From contig NZ_CP014841.1 in NCBI RefSeq assembly GCF_001641285.1, positions 3,374,501 to 3,438,500 on the forward strand: 64,000 nt of DNA, read 5' to 3'. Source of the stretch: Dyella thiooxydans (GTDB lineage Bacteria; Pseudomonadota; Gammaproteobacteria; Xanthomonadales; Rhodanobacteraceae). Below the pieces are notes generated by a model that saw nothing but the letters and a program-made list of their open reading frames with translations, was not told the DNA's origin and did no database searches. Below are positions 53,718 through 61,142 of this stretch, piece by piece. A program made the translations under genes and the position numbers. Position 1 is the stretch's first letter; every line of letters begins with the position of its first letter.

Positions 53718-55304
53718 CTAATCGAGTATCGACCAGACGACCTTGGCGATCTGTCGAGCGATAATTGGCGGTACCGCATTGCCAACCTGTACAAACTGCT
53801 GTGTTCGGTTCCCGAGAAACAGATAGTCGTCGCTGAAAGTCTGCAACCGTGCCGCCTCGCGGACCGTAAGGCTCCGACACTGGCTGGCATCCCAATGAAT
53901 AAATGCGTGTCCATCCTTCGAGAGATGGCTCGTGATGGTGCTTGAGGGACGATTGGGCAACTGCACACGGAAACGGTCAGCAAAGTCACCGCTGTCCGTG
54001 TTTGCATGCTCCGGCTTGAGGACCTCCGGGAATTCCGTCAACGGCAAGCATCGACCGTGCTCCATTGCGTATGAGGCGCAAAATAGGTAGCGGCCCAAGT
54101 CGGATTCCATGTGACCACGCGTTTCGTGGTTGACCACCACCTGTTGGTCACGGTGCCAGAGCTGGGCCGCAAATCCGGTAGGCTCAGCGGCATACGTGAT
54201 TGACCCGCGTGGGAGGGCTGGATCTACCGGTATCGATAATATTCGGTTACGAAGCGAGGTCGAACCGCGGGAGAGTGCTGACGAGACTCGCTTCTTCTGG
54301 CGTTCCATGGCGGACGCCCACTCGTTGGGAACGTCGGCGCGACGGCTCAGTCCACTCCTCAGTGTCGGAAGACCGCTAAGAGCGTCTGTCAGACGCGGGT
54401 GTACGTCAGGTATATGCAGGCCAGCCACGCCCAAGGCGCGATCTGCGTGATCCGCGCGCACCCCCATGATGATTACCCGATGGCGCGCCTGCGGGACGCC
54501 GTGGTTCTCACAACGGATAACAAATTCCTTCGGATCTCCGGCCGCACGTTCGGGACATCGTGACGATCCGCTTTCCAAATGGATCGGCAGCAGTACGTAA
54601 CGGTGTGAGGCTACGGAAGCCGATGATGCCTTCCCAAGGGCCTGGCCGGGATCCATCAGGTCCTCACGGATGCTTGCGAACATGTTTCGTCCACCAACCG
54701 TCGAGGAAAGGATTCCCTTCACGTTCTCCATGATGAAAACATCCGGCGTGAATCTCGATAGGATTTCGAGGTACTCGCGATAGAGGAAGTGGCGATGATC
54801 TCCTCTGGTCCTGAATCCTTTGACGTTCCGCTGTCGTGCGCGACCGACCACCGAGTACGCCTGGCACGGAGGTCCGCCGATCAGTACTAATCGTTCATGG
54901 CGCTGACGCACCTCATTGATTCGCTCGTATAGTGCTGAATTGTGCTCCGGCTCGCCCAGTTTCAGGTTTAGAGCCTCCTGAGCTGCCTCTTCCCACAATG
55001 TGCGTAGGGGTCCATCGGCAAAGTGGCTTTCGGGTGGTAGGGCTTTGCCCGCTGCGGCGGCCTGCAGATAAGCCAGGTACTGCTTCGGCATGTTGCCCTC
55101 GCGCTCACGCAGCAGCCGGTAAAACGCACGTAGACGAAGCGTCGCGTGGGCCGATTGTTCCATCTCGGCAGAGACGCCTATGCGGAACGGTCGGTATCCT
55201 GCGTTGGGTTCAAAGCTGCTGAAACCTTCACCCAGACCTCCCGGTCCGGCAAAGATATCGATGATGCCGATGGAGTTTTCTATGCGACGGCGTACTACTG
55301 TCAA
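53718..55304 (-). CDS. C5 cytosine DNA methyltransferase
   Basis: The protein of about 528 residues has the ordered C5-methylase motifs: IDIFAGPGGLGEGF (I), GGPPCQAYS (IV, catalytic Cys at about 147), IMENVKG (VI), PQARHRVIIMGVR (VIII), LTVREAARLQTF (IX) and QVGNAVPP (X). The target-recognition segment lies between VIII and IX. It would methylate cytosine to 5-methylcytosine to mark self DNA. The start is uncertain: TTG 55304 is the nearest plausible codon outside the vsr coding region, and the frame stays open to 55409 inside vsr. The target is not deducible from sequence. It is upstream of the defence operon on the same strand. Confidence 0.9.
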   Translation of the reverse strand: MTVVRRRIENSIGIIDIFAGPGGLGEGFSSFEPNAGYRPFRIGVSAEMEQSAHATLRLRAFYRLLREREGNMPKQYLAYLQAAAAGKALPPESHFADGPLRTLWEEAAQEALNLKLGEPEHNSALYERINEVRQRHERLVLIGGPPCQAYSVVGRARQRNVKGFRTRGDHRHFLYREYLEILSRFTPDVFIMENVKGILSSTVGGRNMFASIREDLMDPGQALGKASSASVASHRYVLLPIHLESGSSRCPERAAGDPKEFVIRCENHGVPQARHRVIIMGVRADHADRALGVAGLHIPDVHPRLTDALSGLPTLRSGLSRRADVPNEWASAMERQKKRVSSALSRGSTSLRNRILSIPVDPALPRGSITYAAEPTGFAAQLWHRDQQVVVNHETRGHMESDLGRYLFCASYAMEHGRCLPLTEFPEVLKPEHANTDSGDFADRFRVQLPNRPSSTITSHLSKDGHAFIHWDASQCRSLTVREAARLQTFSDDYLFLGNRTQQFVQVGNAVPPIIARQIAKVVWSILD

Positions 55305-55320
55305 GAGCTGAGGTCCGCGA

Positions 55321-55803
55321 ATGGTCGACGTGATGAGTGCAGGCAAACGATCGGCACTGATGTCACGGATCAGGGGCAAGCACACGCGCCCCGAAATGCA
55401 GATCCGCAAACTTCTGTGGCATGCAGGCTTCCGCTACCGGCTCCATGGCCCGAAGCTGCCAGGCAGGCCAGATGTAGTCTTGCCGCGCTGGCGGGCCGTC
55501 ATCCTCGTGCACGGTTGCTTCTGGCACTACCACGAAGGTTGCGTGCTCTTTCGACTCCCTGCAACTAGGACCGAGTTCTGGCTCAACAAGCTCAGCGGCA
55601 ACCGGGAGCGCGACCGGAGGTCGATTCGTGAGCTGCAAGAAAGGGGCTGGCGCGTGGCTATTGTCTGGGAGTGTGCTCTCAAGGTAGACGAGGCGCGCGT
55701 AGAGCAAAGCCTCACGCGCTGGCTGCGCAGCGACAGTCCCGCAATTGAGGTTTTCCGGGACGGCACTGAGGTCGTCAACCTCACTGCCTCTGCCCTGCAA
55801 TGA
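55321..55803 (+). CDS. vsr: Vsr-type very short patch repair endonuclease
   Basis: The 160-residue protein has the Vsr pattern: KRSALMSRIRGKHTRPEMQIRKLLWHAGFRYRLHGPKLPGRPDVVLPRWRAVILVHGCFWHYHEGC, with the catalytic Asp in GRPDVVLP and the zinc-binding His/Cys residues. The late W is present in WRVAIVWECAL. ATG 55321 has GAGG 8 bases before it. Vsr nicks T:G mismatches made by 5-methylcytosine deamination, so it would protect the methylase target; in such systems it may also act as the nuclease. It is divergent from the methylase gene with only about 16 bp between start codons. Confidence 0.93.
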   Translation: MVDVMSAGKRSALMSRIRGKHTRPEMQIRKLLWHAGFRYRLHGPKLPGRPDVVLPRWRAVILVHGCFWHYHEGCVLFRLPATRTEFWLNKLSGNRERDRRSIRELQERGWRVAIVWECALKVDEARVEQSLTRWLRSDSPAIEVFRDGTEVVNLTASALQ

Positions 55804-55944
55804 GGTCAGGTTCGGCTCCAACGTCATAGGAGTGGGGAAGTTTAGGCTGGCTAAATAGGGTGGAGATCCTATGTCTCATCGCATGAGACCAGATTCACCT
55901 TGGTCCGGAACGTAGTCCGACTCGTCTCCGAGTGCTGTTCTCGG

Positions 55945-56181
55945 TCAGGACTGTTCGGTTTCTTCTTCGACGTAAGTCAACAAGTGTCCGGGCTGGCATC
56001 CAAAGTACCGACATAGCTTGTCGATGACCTCCGTCCCGATGTTCGCCCCGGGCTGATTCGCCATCTTCGACAGAGTTGCTCGGTGAATGCCGGTGGCTTC
56101 CGCGACCTCGGTGAGCGAGACGACGCGTCGCTCCTTGAAGGCCTTGTCCGCGATGAGCTCGGTCAGCCGGAACCTGATCAT
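55945..56181 (-). CDS. XRE/Cro-type repressor of the recombination module
   Basis: The 78-residue helix-turn-helix protein (RFRLTELIADKAF ... SLTEVAEATGIHRATLSKMANQPG, then IDKLCRYFGCQPGHLLTYVEEE) resembles small Cro/C1-type regulators. ATG 56181 is preferred to the upstream ATG at 56208 because the latter lies inside the inverted repeat at 56199-56216. It is divergent from the excisionase-like and integrase genes, and two matching palindromes lie between them, so it most likely represses both directions. Confidence 0.85.
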   Translation of the reverse strand: MIRFRLTELIADKAFKERRVVSLTEVAEATGIHRATLSKMANQPGANIGTEVIDKLCRYFGCQPGHLLTYVEEETEQS

Positions 56182-56198
56182 AACTATCCGCTGAATGG

Positions 56199-56216
56199 CG
56201 TCGCTCAAGAGCGACG
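56199..56216. promoter_or_regulatory. operator O1 of the XRE repressor
   Basis: CGTCGCT-CAAG-AGCGACG is a perfect inverted repeat containing GTCGC-N6-GCGAC. It lies 18 bp before the repressor's start codon. Confidence 0.7.
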
Positions 56217-56262
56217 TTTGGTGTTTGCAGGCGACTCTCGTCGACTACTATTGGCAACAAGT

Positions 56263-56278
56263 GTCGCTTAAAGGCGAC
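56263..56278. promoter_or_regulatory. operator O2 of the XRE repressor
   Basis: GTCGC-TTAAAG-GCGAC repeats the O1 half-sites with the same 6-bp spacing. It lies 33 bp before the excisionase-like gene, next to its expected promoter. Further GTCG/CGAC half-sites (56231-56244) lie between O1 and O2. Confidence 0.7.
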
Positions 56279-56310
56279 GCTTGTCGACCACAGTCAACGG
56301 GAGGATGAAG

Positions 56311-56544
56311 ATGCAAACTTACCTGACCACCGAGCAGCTGGCTACCCGGATTCAGTACGACCCGCGGACGATCCGCAATCGCCTCAAGGACAACGTCCTT
56401 CTCGAGGGCGTGCACTACTTCCGCCCCTTCGGCGGCCGGAAGATCCTGTACATCTGGGAGCACATCGAGCGCGACATGCTCCGCCGCGCGACCGAGGCCG
56501 ATATCTCCATCCCGATGGCCTCGGGGGCCATCTGCCGTGGGTAA
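56311..56544 (+). CDS. excisionase-like small DNA-binding protein
   Basis: ATG 56311 has GGGAGG about 8 bases upstream; an in-frame ATG at 56305 is too close to it and a TTG at 56281 is in the operator. The 77-residue protein (LTTEQLATRIQYDPRTIRNRLKDNVLLEGVHYFRPFGGRKILYIWEHIE) has a winged-HTH pattern used by Xis proteins and MerR-like DNA bending factors. It overlaps the integrase start by 8 bases, as xis-int pairs do. Confidence 0.8.
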   Translation: MQTYLTTEQLATRIQYDPRTIRNRLKDNVLLEGVHYFRPFGGRKILYIWEHIERDMLRRATEADISIPMASGAICRG

Positions 56545-57790
56545 CGTGCGCTTCCGTCCCGACACCCAGCGCCTGTACTTCGACTTCTTCTACCAAGGGG
56601 TGCGTTGCCGTGAATACGCGGCGCTTCCGGACACGCCCGCCAATCGCCGCCAGATGGAAAAGCTGCTGGAGCGCATCGAGGCTGAGATCGAAGCCGGTAC
56701 GTTCGAGTACGCCCGGACCTTCCCGGGGAGCAAGAAGGCCAGGCAGTTCATGAAGCTGGGGATGCTCGCACCGGCGGCTTCACCGGTTTCCCATCGCAAG
56801 GTGGTCGATCTGCCGAAGTTCCGGGAGTTTTCGGACCAGTGGTTTGCCGAGCACAGCCTCGAGTGGCGCTATACCCATAAAGTCGCGGTGGAATCGATCT
56901 TCAAGACCCACCTCATGCCGGCCTTTGGCGACCTATACCTCGATCAGATCGATCGCGCCAAGGTGATGGACTTCCGGCGTAAGCTCGTCGACCCGGAGCA
57001 AAAGAACGGGCGCCGCCGCGCTGTGCTCGCTCCCGCCACCATCAACCGGATCATCGGCATGCTGCGCATGGTGATGACCGAGGCGCAGTTGCGGTTCGGC
57101 ATCGAGAACCCGTGCGCGGAAATCCGCCGGCTCAAGCTCAAGCGCACCGACATCCAGCCGTTCACGCTGGAAGAAATCAATCGCCTGCTCGCGGCCGTGC
57201 GCCCGGACTATCGCCCGTACCTCACCTTTCGCTTCTTCACGGGAGTGCGATCGGCCGAGGCCAATGGCCTGAAATGGAAATACGTCGACTTCGCGCGCGG
57301 CGAGGTGATGATCCGCGAGACGTACCAGGACGGTCGTACCGAGTACACCAAGACCGACGGCTCCCAGCGCGACCTGCAAGTGAGCGCCCCGGTGCTGGAC
57401 GCCTTGAAGGCCATGCGTCCGGAGGGCTATGACGCCAATCCCCGCGCGTTCGCCGATACCTATGTGTTCCTGACGCGCGCCGGCAAGCCGGTGGACACGG
57501 CCAATTTCGTCTACCGGGTCTGGAAGCCGCTGCTGGAGCGCCTGGACATCCCGTACCGCCGCCCGTACGAGATGCGTCACACCTGCGCCACCCTGTGGCT
57601 CGCCGCCGGCGAGGCGCCGGAGTGGATCGCACGCCAGCTGGGGCATACCACCACCGAGATGCTCTTCCGAACATACTCGCGCTACGTGCCCAACCTGATG
57701 CGGCGCGACGGCACGGCGTTTGACCGGATGATCGCGGGTGCCATCCACGGAGGCGTTACGACGAGCGCGAGTCCGGGGGTGGAGCGATGA
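56537..57790 (+). CDS. int: tyrosine recombinase (integrase) with DUF3596 arm-binding domain
   Basis: The 417-residue protein starts with GTG 56537 inside the xis-like gene. Residues 1-75 match the DUF3596-type arm-binding region (RLYFDFFYQGVRCREYAALPDTPANRRQMEKLLERIEAEIEAGTFEYARTFPGSKKA). A core-binding domain (about 95-205) follows. The catalytic domain has Arg in FFTGVRSAEA, Lys in EYTKTDGSQRD, His-x-x-Arg region PYEMRHTCATLWLAAGE, and the Tyr in LGHTTTEMLFRTYSRY. It should integrate and excise the element. Whether its target is the tRNA-Arg 13 kb away is not shown. Its stop overlaps the next start (ATGA). Confidence 0.93.
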   Translation: MGNVRFRPDTQRLYFDFFYQGVRCREYAALPDTPANRRQMEKLLERIEAEIEAGTFEYARTFPGSKKARQFMKLGMLAPAASPVSHRKVVDLPKFREFSDQWFAEHSLEWRYTHKVAVESIFKTHLMPAFGDLYLDQIDRAKVMDFRRKLVDPEQKNGRRRAVLAPATINRIIGMLRMVMTEAQLRFGIENPCAEIRRLKLKRTDIQPFTLEEINRLLAAVRPDYRPYLTFRFFTGVRSAEANGLKWKYVDFARGEVMIRETYQDGRTEYTKTDGSQRDLQVSAPVLDALKAMRPEGYDANPRAFADTYVFLTRAGKPVDTANFVYRVWKPLLERLDIPYRRPYEMRHTCATLWLAAGEAPEWIARQLGHTTTEMLFRTYSRYVPNLMRRDGTAFDRMIAGAIHGGVTTSASPGVER

Positions 57791-58776
57791 GTCACCTCCA
57801 TCTCGTTCCTTCCGGTCCCTCGTCTTTCCAGCCATCCGGCGGATTGCCCTTGTGCCGGATGAGCGATTTGCCCGCCAGGAGCGGCCAAGCGATCCGCGGT
57901 CACTACCGCCTGGTCGGTGCGCTTGAGGCGATCGCTTCGACACTCCGACTGCAGCTGACGCTCGCCGACGCGACCGGATCGGTGCTTGGCTTCGTCTGGC
58001 CCGAGCATCGGCCGGCTGTGGAGTTGCCCGGTATAGGGTCTGCCGTGGACGTCCATGCAACGGTCCGCCTGCATGAGGGCAGGGCACAGCTATGCATCGC
58101 ATCCATGCGTCCGCTGACCGTGGAGGCCGTGAGCTGCGCCACGGATCTCATGGCCGACCTGCACCACTCCGGCGGCTACCTGCCTTTGCGCGCGCTGGAG
58201 ACCGGCCTGCCTGATCCGTTGCGGCCGTTCCTCCAGCGGGTGCTCCTGGATCCGGGCATTGGCGCCCGCCTCGCCACGTGCCGTGCCAGTGCCCGCCACC
58301 ATCATGCCGACGTCGGAGGCCTGCTGCGCCACAGTCTCGAATCGCTCGACCTGATCGCGGCCATTGTGCGGCGCACCCTGCCGGGTGACGCCGATTCGGT
58401 CGGCATCGCCCAACTGGGCTACTTCCTCCACGACGTCGGCAAGATCTGGACGGTGGGCGCTGATCGCCGCCCGCCGTACCACCACGTCATCCGCCACGAA
58501 ACCCATAACCTCCTGCTCCTTGCCGAGCACTTGGCATGGCTACGCGACCGGCGCCCCGACCTGCATGCGGGCCTGGTCTACGTCCTCGAATATCTCTCCC
58601 TTCCGGCCAGCGCCCGTCCCCGCCCACGGTACTTCCCCGCCGAGGTGGTGGTGCAGTTCGACCAATGGAGCGCCGCGGGGTTCTCGCGTCGTGATCTGAG
58701 GGCCCTGATCGCCCCGGTGGGGCAGTCGTCGTATCGCCCGCGGGCCAGCCACACGCGTGCGCCATCCTCTTCATAG
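57787..58776 (+). CDS. OB-fold plus HD-domain protein (YhaM/TraI_2-like)
   Basis: The 329-residue protein has an N-terminal OB-fold-like part (LTLADATGSVLGFVWPE ... VDVHATVRLHEGRAQLCI, about 55-110). An HD hydrolase region follows (ASARHHHADVGGLLRHSLESL at about 170-190; LGYFLHDVGKIWTVG at about 215-229). The same OB-HD order is found in YhaM 3'-5' exoribonucleases, and the HHxxxGGLLxHSLE pattern also in TraI_2 domains of conjugative relaxases. A nuclease role in element maintenance or transfer is inferred. It is coupled to the integrase by an ATGA overlap. Confidence 0.65.
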   Translation: MSHLHLVPSGPSSFQPSGGLPLCRMSDLPARSGQAIRGHYRLVGALEAIASTLRLQLTLADATGSVLGFVWPEHRPAVELPGIGSAVDVHATVRLHEGRAQLCIASMRPLTVEAVSCATDLMADLHHSGGYLPLRALETGLPDPLRPFLQRVLLDPGIGARLATCRASARHHHADVGGLLRHSLESLDLIAAIVRRTLPGDADSVGIAQLGYFLHDVGKIWTVGADRRPPYHHVIRHETHNLLLLAEHLAWLRDRRPDLHAGLVYVLEYLSLPASARPRPRYFPAEVVVQFDQWSAAGFSRRDLRALIAPVGQSSYRPRASHTRAPSSS

Positions 58777-58931
58777 ACTGCGTCTCGCCACCTCGTGACG
58801 GCACACGAGGGCAGAGACGCACGATCCTCAAAACCCGGCGTCTCCCGAAATACGGAGGGTTGGCTCCTGCTAAGACCCCAGCGGCGAGACGATAAGCGCA
58901 TCCCTGCTGATCGAATCGTCATAAGACATAA

Positions 58932-58950
58932 AAGATATCTGCAGTATCTT
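58932..58950. promoter_or_regulatory. inverted repeat before the three-gene operon
   Basis: AAGATA-TCTGCAG-TATCTT is an inverted repeat with perfect 6-bp arms, in an AT-rich stretch 60 bp before the operon. GATATCTG occurs again at 59000-59007, just ahead of the start codon. It may be an operator for the HTH-like first gene. Confidence 0.45.
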
Positions 58951-59009
58951 GACGAGGCACAACAGGCGAGCTACATTGCCCCCACGCCGCGACACAAAGG
59001 ATATCTGTA

Positions 59010-59942
59010 ATGTCTGAATCAAAAGCATCGGCCGGTTCCGCCGCAGCGGACCTGATTCTCGCTCTGGCCGAAGCCCTCCAATACATCTCCTATGACACGA
59101 AAGCCTCGGCTGCTCTTCTGGGCGTAAAGCCCGAAGCGTTCAAAGCCGACCTGCGGGACCGTCAGGACAGTGTCGCCCGGAAAGCGGCGCACCAGACGCG
59201 AATGGTCCACATGGCCGAGAGTCTCGAGACTTATGCTTGGGAGGGCACTTGGCCAAGAGACCAGAATGACCTGATGGAAAACCTCGCCGAGTTCGAGGTC
59301 GCCACCGAGTTGCTCAACGGCAAGCATGGCTGCTGCCTGATTGATCCGAACCACGACGTCCTTGTCCCCGAGGCATCCAGGAGCTGCCTTCTCGATGTCC
59401 TGACCGCGGCCCAGACGCGGCTCGCCATCGAGCTGGAATCGCTCATCAACGTGCCGATGCTCGCTGCACTTGCGCGCGTGTCCGAGAAAACCATCCGGAT
59501 GGCGTCGAATCCGAATAACGATCGTCCGCTCAAGACGGTCAAGGACGGCTCGGCCACGTTCATCCGCAGCGAGGACGCACTGGAGTGGCTGGGTCGCCGC
59601 AGTGATTTCAAGCCGACTCGCTACCACGTCTCGGCAGAATCACGCCCTCGTCCCGTCACCTTTCCCGCGCTGGCCGAACATCTTCGGGCTGTCCGCAACG
59701 AACGCGGGCTGACGGTCGAAGCACTAAGTGAGGCTCTCAGTTGGAGCGATGACACGCTGGCTGCCTACCGGGCCCTCGAGACGGCCACGGCACCTGTGGA
59801 CTTGGCCGCCTTGCAGCCACGGCATCTGGCGCAGGTGGCCAAACATCTCGAAATCCACGAGCCGCTCGAGTTTGCCCGGGAAAACTACCGGTTGATTGCC
59901 GGCGCCTTCAGCGAGGCACTGGTGAAGGAGCAGCTGGCATGA
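59010..59942 (+). CDS. HTH-like protein of unknown function (first gene of three-gene operon)
   Basis: The 310-residue protein is mainly helical. I do not recognise its family. Two stretches look like DNA-binding helix-turn-helix units: MLAALARVSEKTIRMASNPN ... FIRSEDALEWLGRRS (about 150-200) and LAEHLRAVRNERGLTVEALSEALSWSDDTLAAYRALE (about 217-253). ATG 59010 is preceded by AAAGG at suitable spacing. Its TGA overlaps the start of the next gene. An antitoxin or regulator role for the operon is plausible but unproved. Confidence 0.6.
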   Translation: MSESKASAGSAAADLILALAEALQYISYDTKASAALLGVKPEAFKADLRDRQDSVARKAAHQTRMVHMAESLETYAWEGTWPRDQNDLMENLAEFEVATELLNGKHGCCLIDPNHDVLVPEASRSCLLDVLTAAQTRLAIELESLINVPMLAALARVSEKTIRMASNPNNDRPLKTVKDGSATFIRSEDALEWLGRRSDFKPTRYHVSAESRPRPVTFPALAEHLRAVRNERGLTVEALSEALSWSDDTLAAYRALETATAPVDLAALQPRHLAQVAKHLEIHEPLEFARENYRLIAGAFSEALVKEQLA

Positions 59943-60259
59943 CTCCGACATCGCATGCCCAACAGCGCATGGCACAGCGCGCCATCCCGGCCGACTTCAT
60001 CGAGATACTGAGTTGCTTCGGGATCGAGAGGGCCGCAGGGCGAGGCGTCGAAAGGCTCTCCCTCGCACGACGTGAAGCCGAGCACTTGCGGCGCCGACTC
60101 AAGCATCTCCTGCAGCGCTGGGATCATCTCGTCGACGCGTACGCGGTAGTCACGGACACCAACACCCTCATCACGACGGCACATGACACGAAGCGTGGCC
60201 CTTCCCGGCGCACCGCCCGTTCCCTTTATCCCCTTTCCCGCCAAGGAGTCCTCTCATGA
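59939..60259 (+). CDS. small basic protein, DUF4258-like, possible toxin
   Basis: The 106-residue basic protein begins SHAQQRMAQRAIPADFIEIL, the His-Ala-x-x-Arg-Met-x-x-Arg pattern that opens DUF4258/BrnT-like and other RNase-fold toxins. The middle (YAVVTDTNTLITTAHDTKRG) matches the strand pattern ending in a Thr/His pair. It overlaps both neighbours by ATGA. Pairing with an upstream HTH-like protein is the reverse of the usual toxin-antitoxin order but resembles HigBA-like or regulator-first units. Family assignment is tentative. Confidence 0.5.
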   Translation: MTPTSHAQQRMAQRAIPADFIEILSCFGIERAAGRGVERLSLARREAEHLRRRLKHLLQRWDHLVDAYAVVTDTNTLITTAHDTKRGPSRRTARSLYPLSRQGVLS

Positions 60260-61020
60260 GCGAGATGCTCAATCGTTTCCGATCCACCGTGTTGAATCTG
60301 CAGTCCGCCAGCGTGCTGGATCAGCGGCTCCTGATCTCCCAATCCGGCGATCTCGCGACCTATTACTCGCCGTTCGAGCACCTCAATGAGCAAGCCCGGG
60401 TTGTGCTCGTCGGGATCACGCCGGGCAAGTTCCAGGCCCAAGCGGCACTCGACCAGTTGCGCGCCTGCCTGCGTGAAGGGTTCAGCGATGCCGATGCCTT
60501 GCGTCGCGCCAAGGAGACCGCGAGCTTCTCGGGATCCATGCGCACGGCCCTGGTTGAAATGCTCGACCGAATCGGGCTGCATGTGGCCCTTGGTCTTCGC
60601 AGCAGCGCGGACCTTTTTGGAACGGCAAGATCCCTCGTTCACTACACCTCGGTGCTGCGCCACCCGGTGTTTGCCAAGGGCGAAAACTACGCAGGCAATC
60701 CGGCCATCCTCCGTACGCCCTACCTCAAGGGCATGACAGACCAGTGGCTCGCTGATGAGGTACGAAAGCTACCGAACGCGCTATGGATTCCCCTGGGCAA
60801 GGAGCCGACGGCGGTCATGCGAAGTTTTGCCGAGCGAGGCCTGATTGAAGGCGATCGCGTGCTCGACGGCCTGCCTCATCCCTCGGGAGCCAACGCTGAG
60901 CGGATCGCCTATTTTTTGGGTCGCAAGCAGCGCGGGCAGCTTTCGTCAAAGACGCGGGCCGAGAGCATCGATTCGGCTCGGGACGTGCTCATTCGTAAAG
61001 TGAGTGGCGTGAGAGGCTAG
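60256..61020 (+). CDS. uracil-DNA glycosylase superfamily-like protein
   Basis: The 254-residue protein has VVLVGITPGKFQAQ (about 48-61), resembling motif 1 of UDG/TDG/MUG proteins (G-x-N-P-G), and GLPHPSGANAERIAYF (about 211-226), resembling the HPS motif 2. At the position of the catalytic Asn or Asp in motif 1 there is a Thr, so it may be inactive on uracil or use another residue, as some UDG families do. It is the third gene of a tightly coupled operon. It could act on modified bases in DNA, but that is speculation. Confidence 0.55.
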   Translation: MSEMLNRFRSTVLNLQSASVLDQRLLISQSGDLATYYSPFEHLNEQARVVLVGITPGKFQAQAALDQLRACLREGFSDADALRRAKETASFSGSMRTALVEMLDRIGLHVALGLRSSADLFGTARSLVHYTSVLRHPVFAKGENYAGNPAILRTPYLKGMTDQWLADEVRKLPNALWIPLGKEPTAVMRSFAERGLIEGDRVLDGLPHPSGANAERIAYFLGRKQRGQLSSKTRAESIDSARDVLIRKVSGVRG

Positions 61021-61142
61021 TGCCCCGGCCCTTGGCGAGTTTCCTGGATGTCTGCTCCATGTCGCTCAGGTTGGTGCGTAGCAGGTAGACCACGAAACGA
61101 AGCACAGAATCAGGCCTAGGCCAATCATGACGGCGGGAGCCG

